DNA of 64,000 bases from Chrysophaeum taylorii (Eukaryota > Sar > Pelagophyceae > Pelagomonadales > Pelagomonadaceae). Under the pieces are notes generated by a model. The model searched no databases. It worked only from the letters and a program-made list of their open reading frames with translations, and was not told the origin of the DNA. Position numbers and translations under genes: made by a program. Below, one piece after another: positions 1 through 9,662 of this stretch (position 1 is the stretch's first letter; each line of letters starts with the position of its first letter). The DNA lies in the NCBI GenBank assembly GCA_029834535.1, contig JAQMWT010000523.1, positions 248,001-312,000 of the forward strand, in the 5' to 3' direction.

Positions 1-608
1 TTGCACGTGGTGATCTTCGCTGGTGGTAGGGGTACGGTCGCCAGTGTTGAATGTACGCCTTCGCAACTCGGACGCGGGGATGTGGTCCGAGTTGGAATGA
101 ACCAGGTAGCTGATAAGGCGAGCGGGTGCAAAGTGGTTCAGAGGGTGCCAAAGAGGCGAAGAGTGAGTGGGTAGAGGAGGAGGGGCCAGAGATGGCGGGG
201 GTTTGAGAACAGAGAGACGGAGTGGGTGGTGAACCAGGAGAACCAGGTCCAGGGTATCCGTGGAGGTGGTGATGATACTCGGGGAGAAAAGAGGCATTGG
301 AGGTTGGTTCGGAGGGGGATGAGGGTTGGTTGTGGATGGGGAAAGGAGGTGAAAGATGCGATGCAGCATCTTGAGTGGGGTGGGTGGCATCCAATGAGGT
401 GAGAATGGTTTGGAGGACGGCGTTGATGTCAAGGTGGGAGCTGCGGATGTCAGCGTGGGCAGTTTCGAGTACCTTGAGCTGGGAGTGGGTGAAATGAAGT
501 TCGGCTTGGGTGGAGACCAGTTCGTCGGCTTGGATGGCGAGCTGGGCAGTGGCGAAAGCCAGGGCGGCGTCGGTGGTGGTGAGTTTGTTGGCTGTGGAGG
601 ACAAAGCG
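1..608. other. No separate gene assigned; coding-like tail left of the first ORF
   Basis: No independent gene can be defined here. On the minus strand the base composition and the Ser/Pro/Ala-rich character resemble the neighbouring ORF at 609-1958, so this may be the far end of the same gene or element. Nothing else (RNA gene, recognisable repeat) was seen. The left edge of the window cuts whatever this is. Confidence 0.3.
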
Positions 609-1958
609 TCATCCTTTGCGAATGAGCATGGCCTTGGTTACGGCCAATTCAGCGGTTTGGAAGCGGAATGCAGCCGTAGTGGCGGCCAACTCGCGTTGGA
701 GCGCAGACGGAGGTGCATTGGAACTTGGAGAAAGGAGGTGGAGTGTCGCTTGAGTGGGGACTCGAGTGGGGACGGAGGAATCGTCGTAGTCGTAGAATAT
801 ATAGGCACGCGGGTAGAGGTGCAAATCGGGGGAACAGCGACTTTCGAAAGGTGATGAAGGTCTGTCATGAGGGTGCGATGGTTGGGCGGCAGGAACTTGA
901 GCCGCGGAAGGAGCTGTGGTAGAAATGGAAGTGCCAGGGCCGTCGTGGCCGTAGGTGGCATGGTCTTGCGGATGGAGAGGAAATTCCTGAGTAGAGTGAC
1001 TTGCGGAAGATGATGGGTATCGGACAAGGGAATCCGACAGTGGGGCGGCATGAGCTTGAGCCGCGGTGGGGGCTTGGTCAGGGATGAAGGTGCCGGGGCC
1101 GTCATGGCCGTATATGGCATGATCATCAAGGAAATGAGTGGTGTGGCGAGGGGGTTGACGAGGATGTTGGGGAACTACAAGTTGTATAGGTGGTGTAGCA
1201 GGAGTCGCCGACAGTGGGGAGTTAGGCTCCAGTGAAGGAGGTGGAGGCTCCGGTGGGGTTGGCGGAGTGAAGGGAGTAGTGTTTATTGGTGGTGGTGGTG
1301 GAGTGTTCGATATTCCTGGTGCGATATTCGAACGAGGTGGAGTGTCCTCGTGAATGTGGGGTGTGCCAGGTTGTGGAGTAACCTTGGCTATGCCTGGGTC
1401 CGGAGGGAAGGCAGCTGGGTCTGAGACTTTGCCGTGGGGTGTTTGACATCCGGTGGGGTTGTCGGCAGGAGGTGGGTTCTGTTCATGGTCGAGAACGTTT
1501 TGAACTGTAGGAGGGGGGGTGACCATAGAGATGATCGGGTCTTGGGTCGCGACTTCGTGAGAAGTTTGCTTGTGCTTGAGGGGAGTTGCCGGAAGAACAG
1601 CAGGTTGGGGAGCTTGTTCAAGTTGCTCGTCTTGATCGAGTCGCTCGTCTTGATCGAGTTGCACGTCTTGATCGAGTTGCTCGTCTTGATCAAATTGCTC
1701 GTCTTGATCAAATTGCTCGTCTCGAGCTTCGATTGCGGCAGTGGTTTTGGCTCTGAGATCAGTGTAATCAGCGGCGATTCTAGCTTTGCGAATAGCTTGA
1801 TCATCGGCGAGTTGATCTAAGAATTTAGCTTTGATCTGTTGGCAACTAGCGGCGAACTCAGCAAATAAATCGGCTTGGAACTGTTGAATGAGAGCTTGTT
1901 TTGTAGCGAATTGCGTCGCTACTTCCGGACTCGTGACTTGTGGGTCGTGAGTCGCCAT
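609..1958 (-). CDS. Hypothetical proline-rich protein with DEQLDQ repeats
   Basis: An open frame of about 450 residues begins at the ATG at 1958 (start MATHDPQV); an upstream in-frame GTG is not a credible start. The N-terminal ~80 residues are helical and rich in Ala, Gln and Lys. They are followed by a run of six-residue repeats (DEQLDQ and close variants, encoded by an 18-bp minisatellite at about 1620-1720), then a long Pro/Thr/Ser-rich region that looks disordered. I recognise no catalytic or zinc-knuckle motif. The upstream stretch 2000-2290 has short tandem repeats. The ORF could be a host protein or ORF1 of a mobile element; there is no diagnostic domain either way. Function unknown. 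Confidence 0.4.
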   Translation of the reverse strand: MATHDPQVTSPEVATQFATKQALIQQFQADLFAEFAASCQQIKAKFLDQLADDQAIRKARIAADYTDLRAKTTAAIEARDEQFDQDEQFDQDEQLDQDVQLDQDERLDQDEQLEQAPQPAVLPATPLKHKQTSHEVATQDPIISMVTPPPTVQNVLDHEQNPPPADNPTGCQTPHGKVSDPAAFPPDPGIAKVTPQPGTPHIHEDTPPRSNIAPGISNTPPPPPINTTPFTPPTPPEPPPPSLEPNSPLSATPATPPIQLVVPQHPRQPPRHTTHFLDDHAIYGHDGPGTFIPDQAPTAAQAHAAPLSDSLVRYPSSSASHSTQEFPLHPQDHATYGHDGPGTSISTTAPSAAQVPAAQPSHPHDRPSSPFESRCSPDLHLYPRAYIFYDYDDSSVPTRVPTQATLHLLSPSSNAPPSALQRELAATTAAFRFQTAELAVTKAMLIRKG

Positions 1959-2354
1959 CGTTTTCGGGTTGCGTTTTGCGCGTTGTTGGTTGCCTTTCAC
2001 ACTTTTTCACACTTTTTCACCAGTAGCAAGCGATGAAACTTGACTACGGTCTTAAGACTTTCAGGAACTTCGGGAGATTGCTCTTTTCTGGAAATCCTGA
2101 TCCTTTGTCCGAGACGTCGATCGAGATCGATGTCTTTCGGAGGACGTTTCTCTACCAGTACCGGACTGGGCCCTTACCTAGAGAACAGTAAAAAGCACTG
2201 TGCCTCTGGTAGAGAATGATGGCAGTGGTAGTGCTGCCTTTCGTCGTGTCCTCTAACGACACAAAGACCAGCACGGTGTGCGACACAGCGATTTAGTGGT
2301 TGTAGGTGTGAAGAGGGTGTGGTTAAGGGGGATTCCTAACCCTAAATGGAGTTT
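1959..2354. other. Spacer between the proline-rich ORF and repeat copy 1
   Basis: No gene seen. Next to the ORF is a short tandem of a GTGAAAAA-type unit (about 1998-2020). The rest is unique sequence with several imperfect inverted repeats of the type TCTGGTAGAGAA / TTCTCTACCAG (about 2147-2215). It may hold the promoter of the minus-strand ORF. Confidence 0.3.
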
Positions 2355-3607
2355 TCCTAACTACTAATCGACAGATGTTTGTCTGTCTGTCTGTCTGTCT
2401 GTTTGTTTGTTTGTCCCTCGATTTAGGGTAAGGATCAGGTAGGCGCGAGAGTAAGGATCAGGTAGGCGCGAGAGCCAGACAGTGATCCTCCAAGCCGTCT
2501 ACGGCGACCTCGCAGACTATTTCCACGAGCCGCGGCGGCTCTTTCAGCGCGCCATTCTCACGCCCCGTCGAAACGATGTTGTCGATGCTGACAACGCGCG
2601 CATGACCGCGGAGCCAGACAGTGATCCTCCAAGCCGTCTACGGCGACCTCGCAGACTATTTCCACGACCCGCGGCGGCTCTTTCTACGGCGACCTCGCAG
2701 ACTATTTCCACGACCCGCGGCGGCTCTTTCAGCGCGCCATTCTCACGCCCCGTCGAAACGATGTTGTCGATGCTGACAACGCGCGCATGACCGCGGCCTT
2801 TTTTTTTTCCGAAGACGAGGCGTCGGAGTTCTTTTCGGCCGACTAGGTTGGGTCGGAAGCCGACGCCTCGCTCTTTACAGTCGAGTTTTCGACTCCCTGA
2901 CAACCAACGGCATGCTCACTTTGATCGCGAGCTTAAAGTCTTCGCAACCTCGACCCGTCGCACGGCCACTGCAACGGTACCAGATACATGATCGATCGTG
3001 TCGTTGTCACCGAGGCACCTCCAACCTGTATCCCTTAAGGCCCGCCGACGCCAAACGATCACCAAGAGCCAGGGCCAGACGCCCCGCGAGGTCGGCGTCC
3101 TCTTTCCCAAGCCCGTCTTCTGCCACGTCCAGCTCTACGTGGCTCTCTGTCGATCGGCATCCCCGAGGATATACTCATCTGGGTCGACGACTCCACCCTA
3201 CCCCACACGTGCTGCGCAATACCGATAAGCCCCCTCCCAGCATCTACGCGCGCACTGTAGGTGAACTTACTGGGACCAGGTGAACTTACTGGGGTTAGAG
3301 ATTGGGATTAGGTGAATATAGTGACCAGGTGAACTTACTGGAACCAGATGAACTTACTGGGATTTTTAGAGTAAACTCAAAGGTTAGCGGCGCGTGCGGA
3401 TCAAGGCAGCTTAGATTGGCGGAGGCGAGAGCGACGAGCTCGAAGGAGTGGGTGTGAGCACGAGTGGGTTTACGCCGAACTTACTGGGGTTAGAGATTTG
3501 GACTAGGTGAACTTACTTATTCAAAAAATTTCAAGAAACTTACTGGGACCAGGTAACTTGCTGGGGTTAGAGATTGGGACTAGGTGAACTTTCTGGCCTG
3601 CACTTGT
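2355..3607 (+). mobile_element. Pif1/Helitron-like dispersed repeat, copy 1
   Basis: First of three copies in the window (others at 28300-29356 minus and 39963-41329 plus). All share a 5' end TCCTAACTACTAATCGACAG or a close variant, a TCTG/TTTG tract, a degenerate helicase region, a 3' array of a ~19-bp unit built around GTGAACTTACTGG, and a last shared stretch CTGGCCTGCACTTG, after which the three flanks diverge. The 5' TC fits a Helitron, but the 3' end is not the usual CTRR, so a Helentron-like or other Pif1-bearing element is possible. This copy has an internal duplication: the segment around ATCCTCCAAGCCGTCTACGG recurs at about 2483 and 2623, and part of it again near 2685. Non-autonomous or dead. 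Confidence 0.65.
2482..3228 (+). pseudogene. Pif1-type helicase C-terminal remnant
   Basis: Three separated stretches in different frames match the C-terminal part of Pif1-family helicases as found in Helitron Rep-Hel proteins. The first (about 2482-2600) reads AILTPRRNDVVDADNARM, equivalent to the family's AILTPxNxxVxxIN segment. The second (2940-3005) contains LRNLDPSHGHCNGTRYMID, a near-exact family signature. The third (about 3047-3180) reads TITKSQGQTPREVGVLFPKP followed by VFCHVQLYVALCRS, the motif V/VI region. The frames change between them and the N-terminal ATPase motifs and any Rep domain are absent, so no active helicase can be made here. The family assignment is from motif recognition; the link to Helitrons is inference. 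Confidence 0.7.
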
Positions 3608-3725
3608 CTATCTCTACTCGTGCTTTGCTTTTTGCTTCCAAGAAAAAAGCCGACTTTGACTTGTAGTCAGTCAGTCAGTCTCCCCGAAACCCTGACCTTG
3701 CGCATTTGGCGCTCCTGCAGGCACG

Positions 3726-5177
3726 ATGTTGTTGTATGCATGGTGGTGGATTATCCGGACATCCTTGACGGTTGTGGTGGCGTTGTTCATGGCCCGGGTA
3801 TTGAAAGTTCTAGGTCGCGTGATGCGGACCGGCGGAAAGTTCCCCGAGGCGCCGTGTTCGCGGAAGAACTGGTTCTTCGGCCACGCGCGCGAGCTGACAA
3901 ACCCCGCCACTCGCCTGGACATCATCGACAGCTGGTGCGAGGCAGTCGGGACGTGCGAGTACCGGCTCGTGTCTCGGCGAGGGCTCCTCGTCACCGAGCT
4001 CGAGGATGTCGCCAAGCTGTCCGCGCTGCGTCCGCGGACCGTGCAGAGGTCGTTTATGATTCGCCTGGCGTTCGAGTACTTTGCTCCGGGCGTGTTTACT
4101 GCTGAATTGCCCGAATGGACGGTCGAGCGCCGCATCGTGTCGCCCGCCTTCCACAGTAACGCACGTCTCTCCGAGTATGGGCCAAAAATCGTAGAATTAA
4201 GCGAACGTTTGTGCCAAGCCGTCGGCGGCAAGAAAGTTGCCATCAATGCTACGATGTACAAGTTCGCGCTCGATTCAATTGGGCTGATCGGGTTCGGCCA
4301 GGACTTGGACACGCTCCGCGGCGGCGACGCCTCCATGATTACCGAGTGCGTTCGAATATTGGGTAAACGGATCCTGGCGCCGTTGCCGTATTACAGATTA
4401 ATTCCGTTTTTCGGAGACAGAATGGACGGCGGCAAAGCTCGTCAACGAGCCCTCTTTCAGTTTCTCCAAGACGTGGTCCGGCGAGGCGGACCCGACCACA
4501 CCGTGCTCGCCAAGCTGCTCGAAAAGAACCGAAGCGAAAATAACGCGCTCGCCGACGAGCGTCTGGCTGGAAATCTCGCGACGTTGTTTTTGGCGGGTAC
4601 CGACACAACCGGGACGACCATGACGTGGATGGTCAAGCATCTCGCCGAAGATCCCGCTCTGCAAAAAGAGGCGAGAGTCGAGGCACGGCGATTCGCAAAT
4701 CGGCCCGATGACTTCGGGACCGTGCCTCTGCTGCGCTCGCTATTCCGCGAGGTCCTCAGGATTGAGGGTCCCGCGGCCGTTCTCCCGCTTCAGAACGCGA
4801 CCGAACCCGTTGTAATAGCGGGGAGGACCGTCGACCCCCGCGAATACGCCTTTGTCATTCCCCTCCGGTTCTTGGGGAAGCACCGGCTCCCGCCAGACGA
4901 GAAAGACCCGACCAACTTCGACGCGCGGCGCTGGGTCGACCGCAAAGAGAAGGATGGCCTCCGTCCGTGGCCGAAGGCTCTCATGCCCTTTGGCTTTGGG
5001 GTGCGCACGTGCCCCGGAAAGGATTTGTCCGAACTCGAAGCCCTCATCGCCGTCTGTGCCTTGCTCCGACGCTTCGAAATGACCCTCGTCGACGACGGCA
5101 AAGGCCCGCACAAAACCACGTTTGCGTTTACGATGATCCCTGATCGTGATATCTACGTCAACTTCCGCAATATCTAG
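3726..5177 (+). CDS. Cytochrome P450 (array copy 1)
   Basis: Full-length P450 monooxygenase of 483 residues, the usual length, in a single exon. An N-terminal hydrophobic anchor (about residues 3-24) predicts attachment to the ER or another membrane. Visible landmarks in order: the C-helix WTVER at 131-135; the I-helix oxygen-activation motif AGTDTT at 290-295; the K-helix ExxR as EVLR at 342-345; the meander FDARRW at 398-403; and the heme-binding loop FGFGVRTCPG at 422-431 with axial Cys429. All essential residues are present, so it should bind heme. It is the close paralogue of the P450 at 9663-11117. Substrate and redox partner cannot be told from sequence. Repeat copy 1 ends about 120 bp upstream, so the promoter is short or partly repeat-derived. 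Confidence 0.95.
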   Translation: MLLYAWWWIIRTSLTVVVALFMARVLKVLGRVMRTGGKFPEAPCSRKNWFFGHARELTNPATRLDIIDSWCEAVGTCEYRLVSRRGLLVTELEDVAKLSALRPRTVQRSFMIRLAFEYFAPGVFTAELPEWTVERRIVSPAFHSNARLSEYGPKIVELSERLCQAVGGKKVAINATMYKFALDSIGLIGFGQDLDTLRGGDASMITECVRILGKRILAPLPYYRLIPFFGDRMDGGKARQRALFQFLQDVVRRGGPDHTVLAKLLEKNRSENNALADERLAGNLATLFLAGTDTTGTTMTWMVKHLAEDPALQKEARVEARRFANRPDDFGTVPLLRSLFREVLRIEGPAAVLPLQNATEPVVIAGRTVDPREYAFVIPLRFLGKHRLPPDEKDPTNFDARRWVDRKEKDGLRPWPKALMPFGFGVRTCPGKDLSELEALIAVCALLRRFEMTLVDDGKGPHKTTFAFTMIPDRDIYVNFRNI

Positions 5178-7152
5178 ATAGGAACAGAATTATCATAGCA
5201 TGTGGTTTTAACCGACGAGAAGAGCGCGACGACGCCGAAACGTTACAACAGCAGGGGGTCCTGTGCAGAAGAAAAGGTCACCGTCTAGCCAACAAGTTGG
5301 CGAGCACGAGGCTCGGAATATCCTGTTTTTGACCTTATCCATGGGAATTTCAAGACGGTGAAGGCGGTCTCGTCAATAAAAAAAAATGCTTGCTTTCGCC
5401 AGCAAGAGATCGTGAACCACTTTGGATACGGAAAAGCGCTCAGACCGCCAAAGTTTTTCTTCGTAGCCGCCGAATCCTTTCACGAGTTCGATGTGCGCAT
5501 GCAGGCTCAACCGGATGATGGCTTAATCCGACTCGGTGTGTCGCTCGGAAGGCGACGCAAACCCCTACTCATCATCATCCGAGTCCGAAAGATGTGCGTG
5601 CAAAACCAAGTTCGGAGACGAAAGAACTGACACCAAGGTCGTGCAACCCTACAGCGGCACACTCCTTAGAGACTTCGTGACGTCTCCGCAGCCGAAGCGG
5701 ATGTACGAAGGAAGGGAGGAAAATGCACAAACAAATGACGAAGAAGATGTCGGCTGGAAATGAAGCAAGATGAGGTGGCCAATGCGGATCTAAATGCGGC
5801 TTCCGGCAAGTTGAATTTCTTCTCGAGATAGAGCGTCCAAACGTAGGCACTTCTTGTGCGTTGCGTGTGAGAATTAAGCATAGCTGGGGTCAAATGCGAG
5901 CAATCGAATCGGCGCAATGGACTACTCACGGGATGTCTCGGCCCGTTTCACCGCGGCCCCGATGACTATCATCAACAGGGTCATCGTTGTGGGAGACACC
6001 GACGCCCGAGCCACCCACGGGAGGTTCCCCGATGGCTGAACCGTTAATAGACGGAAGAAATGCTTATCTCCATCCGAAATGGCTGGAAATGAGAAGAGGC
6101 GGCTGTGTACACAGAAGTGGTGCCTTGGAAAAACGACCCCCGTCTTAGTGTCGTTAGGACAGTCTTCGGGCCGGTCTATCCATTATATAGAATCAGCAAG
6201 GTCTTAGATGATAACGACATCCTACACGACAAAGGCCTGTCGATGAACGCGGAATTGCTGCTGTGCTGGCGCTCAGCTCGTGTGATGACTACGAGTGTTC
6301 AAGAGTGCGCGAATCGAGGGCAAAACACATCATAATACGTAGATGATGGTGACTAGTCGTTCTACGCCGAGCTTCTTTCCCTCTCTCTCTCGTGGGACAT
6401 GGCACATCCGAGTCCCTAGGGCCTATGCTGCCAAGACAAGTGATCACATTCCAAAGAAGAATCTTGTGGACCGTGATGATATCTATCTACTAGTTAAACG
6501 TTGCGGCCCCACGTCTGTGGACGATGGTGAAAAAGATTAACGTCGAGCCTCCGCGCCCGCCTCACGTGGGTACAAGGAATATCATCTTAGGGTAATAATA
6601 CTAGCCATTGAAATATCCGTTATGGACCGACGGTTCTGATGACGAGAATGGCAACCGACTTCCACGGATCAGGGCGTAGCGCAGTGTAATGCTGCATTCT
6701 CCTTTGTGTATAGGAGGAGCCTTTGAATTGGCCGCTCGCACACTTGTCGACCTTGCGCCTTATCCTCGTTACCAGAACCTACAGCGTGCCGAAAGACTTC
6801 GCAGATTGTTTGTTCACCAACTCGCGACCTATCGCCCTCTGGTTCTCACTGCGATCGCCGCGATTTTATTCGCCTGTCGCGGTTGCCACCGTGGCCCCGC
6901 TCGTCTCCCAATGCCTACACAACATGCTTGGTCACATCAAAGTATCCAAAAATACAAGTGCGAGCTGTTTCAACTACCTCTCTACTGCGAAACTCTTCCG
7001 AAAAGTTGGTTTGATTCTTGGAGGTTGCCGCCGAATCGTCGTATAATTCGTGGAAAAAAATGATGTATTGATCTCTTACATTAAGAATATCGCTTCAAAC
7101 TTTTGTTGTTCGAATTATTTTGAGATGAATTCAAAACAGGAAACGTGGAGTA
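5178..7152. other. Spacer inside the P450 array, no gene supported
   Basis: Nearly 2 kb without a supported gene. Several ORFs of 60-125 codons exist on both strands, but none has a recognisable domain or a paralogue in the window. Just after the P450 stop, 5193-5230 weakly resembles the 3' end of the coiled-coil gene at 12386-12805, which would fit the duplicated unit. The segment around 6820-6860 weakly resembles the spacer downstream of the second P450 (around 11240-11300). Otherwise nothing is seen. Confidence 0.4.
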
Positions 7153-8257
7153 TGTCGTGGTTGATCATCGTTGCCTTTGATCTTACTTTAGGCCGCGTCG
7201 GTGGTAGCCTTTCAATTCACAAGCCGCGTAGTGCGGGCCGGTGTGCATTTCCCTGAAGCGCCATCTTCTCGGAAGAACAATAAAATCGGCCACGCTATGA
7301 ACCGGGGTCAGTGCGAGGCTGTTGGAACGTGAGAGTTTTTGCAGGTGTTGTCGCGTCGAGAACTCCTCATCACCGAGCTTGAGGGAACTGCGAAGCTGAC
7401 CTCGCTTCGTCCGAGGACTACGGTCTCCAGAATCGCGTACGCTTATTGGATACTTTGCACCAGGCGTATTTTGCTTCCGAGTTGCCGGTCGAGCGCCGCA
7501 TCGTATCGCCCGCCTTACACAACAACGCAACGCTCTCTGAGTATGGGCCGATGATTTTGGAATTAAGAGAATTTCGAATAGTACGAAGTAGTTGCGCGAA
7601 AGGAAATTGTCAATGTGAAGCGAATGAACTCACAAGTTTATTATCGATTAAAAAAAAAGTGCGGCGAAAGCAACGCTCTTAGCGACAACAAAGTGGCAGG
7701 AATCCTCGCAACGTGTTCCTTGGCGGACGCCGACGGGACGACGATCACTTGGATTGTCAAGCATCTTGCCGAAGATAGAACACGCGAGAGTCGAGACACT
7801 GGGTTTCCAGATAGACTTCGGGGAAGTACCTCTTCTGCTGCGCTCGCTATTCCGCGGAGGATGGAGAGTGCCGCGGCGCTTCTCCCGCTCTTAAACACGA
7901 CCGATCCTGTTAAAATCGCCGCAAGGACCGTCGACCGACCATATCGAGGATTCATTTAATATCCCCCTCTGGCTTCTGGGGAAACGCCGACGAGAAAGAC
8001 CCGACCAAGCTCGACGCCTGACGCTGGGTGGAACACACGAAAAAGAACGGCCTCCGTCCGCGGCCGAAAGCCCTCATGCCCTTTTCGCGCGCGCATGTGC
8101 CCCAGGATGGACCTGTCCGAAGTCGAAGGTCTCATCGTCTTGCTCCATCGCTACGAAATAACCGTCGACGACGACGGCAAAGGCCCGCACCGCCCGTAAG
8201 TTTGTGTGAACGATGATCCCCGACGGCAACATCTACGTCAACTTCTATGCCATCTAA
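7153..8257 (+). pseudogene. Cytochrome P450 pseudogene (array copy 2)
   Basis: The whole length can be aligned by eye to the intact P450s, from an ATG-Ser-Trp start at 7153 to the shared C-terminal IYVNFYAI and stop at 8255-8257. Recognisable blocks: RRELLITELEGTAKLTSLRP near 7355; VERRIVSPALHNNATLSEYG near 7487; NALSDNKVAGILAT near 7672 followed by a damaged I-helix; a damaged K-helix near 7850; and GLRPRPKALMPF near 8050. Frames shift several times, roughly 100 codons between the F-G region and the I-helix are missing, and the glycine-rich heme loop is deleted, so it cannot encode an enzyme. It is followed by the wreck of the coiled-coil gene at 8262-8480, as expected of a duplicated two-gene unit. 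Confidence 0.9.
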
Positions 8258-8261
8258 ATGG

Positions 8262-8480
8262 GATCATAAGTGCCTTGGATGTGCTTTCGCAGCTGGTCGC
8301 TTTCGACAGCTCGATTGCGCGGAGCGCCGTGTCTCAACCTCAAGCTCTAGTCTCCCAAGCATAGCATTCATGAGATTCTCGCGGCTCTCAGTGAGGTGCC
8401 GCAAGAGTGACCACGAGGCATGCCCCGCCGCCATGAGGTCCGCGAGCTTCTGGTCAAGCTCCTGCGCCTCGCGTCAAAGT
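8262..8480 (-). pseudogene. Fragment of the coiled-coil gene (copy with ψP450 copy 2)
   Basis: This stretch matches the 3' two thirds of the intact coiled-coil gene at 12386-12805 in the same orientation. Shared landmarks include AGCTGGTCG, CTCTCNGNGAGGTG and GAGCTTNTGNTCNAGCTCC at matching spacing. Frame is lost and the 5' part is missing. It sits directly downstream of the P450 pseudogene, convergent with it, which shows that the P450 and this small gene were duplicated together. Confidence 0.7.
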
Positions 8481-8663
8481 TCTTGGGCGCGAGCCTTGTC
8501 GCCAGACGCCAACCGTGATATATATATATATCACACACACGGGCATGCGTGAGTTTGAAGCACTCAAGTGAGCCAACGAGCACTTCATCTGGAAAGAGCG
8601 ATAATTTCGTCAATGTCATCGTAGAGACGCGTCTCGCCGTACGCGCGTGCGAACAGAACAGCA

Positions 8664-9301
8664 CAAGGCTGCACCTTGACGTTAAGGTCGTCAAAATGTT
8701 GGCGTCAAACGACCGTTAAACGTTGACGTTGACGTTTTCCTGATTTGACGTGACCACTTTTTTCGTGAGCTGGTCACGGTCCCGGCATTTTACGTGACGT
8801 CGTCGGCGATGACGGAATTGGCTCCAGTGCATGTACACCAGCTCGTGTTGGACGAGGATGTCAGCGGGGCGGAGGAGGAGGAATACGACGCGAGGCCGTA
8901 CATTCCACCGGAGCAGTATCGGGGTAACACGCCCGGGAAAGCCGGGAGGAGAGCGGCGCCTTCTGGGGTGTTTGGAGGCACGTTTAGCGCCTGACAGGGG
9001 ATCACCCAGAGCGTGCGAAGAAAGACACGGACTGCAGTAAAAAGACGCAGTGCTGCGTGGGACGTTTTTGAGGGAGGAAGACGCTAACTGCGCGTGTGGG
9101 ACGTTTCCAGCCTCAGCCGGCCTCTTCAGGCCGCTTGGGGCCGCTTTTCTCGTTTTCGTGATGTTGACTGTGACTTGACCATCATGAAGGCAGTCATACT
9201 GAAAGTTGATTTTGATGTGACCCAGATCTGACCACTGTCTGCGTGACGTGTCAAAGTCAAGATTTTATGTGACAAAAATTTCGAGTCAAGTTGCAGCCCT
9301 G
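8664..9301. mobile_element. Possible hAT-like non-autonomous element
   Basis: The two ends form imperfect terminal inverted repeats: CAAGGCTGCACCTTGAC on the left and, read on the other strand, CAGGGCTGCAACTTGAC on the right (15 of 17 match). CAGGGNTGCAAC-type ends are usual for hAT elements. The flanking 8-bp target duplication expected of hAT is not evident (GAACAGCA against CACGGTTT), so the insertion is old or the call is wrong. The interior has no transposase; a 66-codon ORF at 8794-8994 has no known motif. Subterminal TGACGT/TTGACG words recur many times at both ends, a feature often seen in such elements. Confidence 0.45.
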
Positions 9302-9404
9302 CACGGTTTAGAAATCGATTGATGAAGTTACTAAGTGTACTGTTAGTCTAAGGTCGCTAGATGAAGAGGAATACGCTTTCCATGGCATTTTATTTTTTAT
9401 TTTT

Positions 9405-9445
9405 CTGTAGTTAACTCAATTGAATTTAACTCGAGTTAACTACAG
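9405..9445. repeat. Perfect 13-bp inverted repeat upstream of the second P450
   Basis: CTGTAGTTAACTC at 9405-9417 and its exact complement GAGTTAACTACAG at 9433-9445 are separated by 15 bases. The surrounding 9302-9662 spacer has no gene. The repeat lies about 220 bp before the P450 start at 9663, so it could be a dyad protein-binding site or simply a hairpin left by a transposon. Its role is not known. Confidence 0.6.
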
Positions 9446-9662
9446 ATTTTTTGCGGGGGTTAAGGTTAATCTCGATTTTGCTCTAGAGAACCGGCACTTA
9501 AAAATGGGCCAAAAAATCAGCCCAGGTTCCTACCTGATTATTTGCGCATTTTCAATTTCGTCGACGTCATGCGGTAGTTCAAGGTAGAGAACAATGGGTC
9601 TTTCTCTACTTGAAAAGAAAACCCGAATAAATCTCCGCCCCTCAACTCGTTGGCTTTAATTA

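Noticed and set aside
2380-2410. TCTG tracts considered as telomere-like repeats
   Set aside because: Tetranucleotide, short, and always at the 5' end of the Pif1-type repeat; not a telomeric unit.
5358-5763. Possible small genes after P450 copy 1
   Set aside because: Two overlapping ORFs in different frames, no domain, no paralogue, no codon signature.
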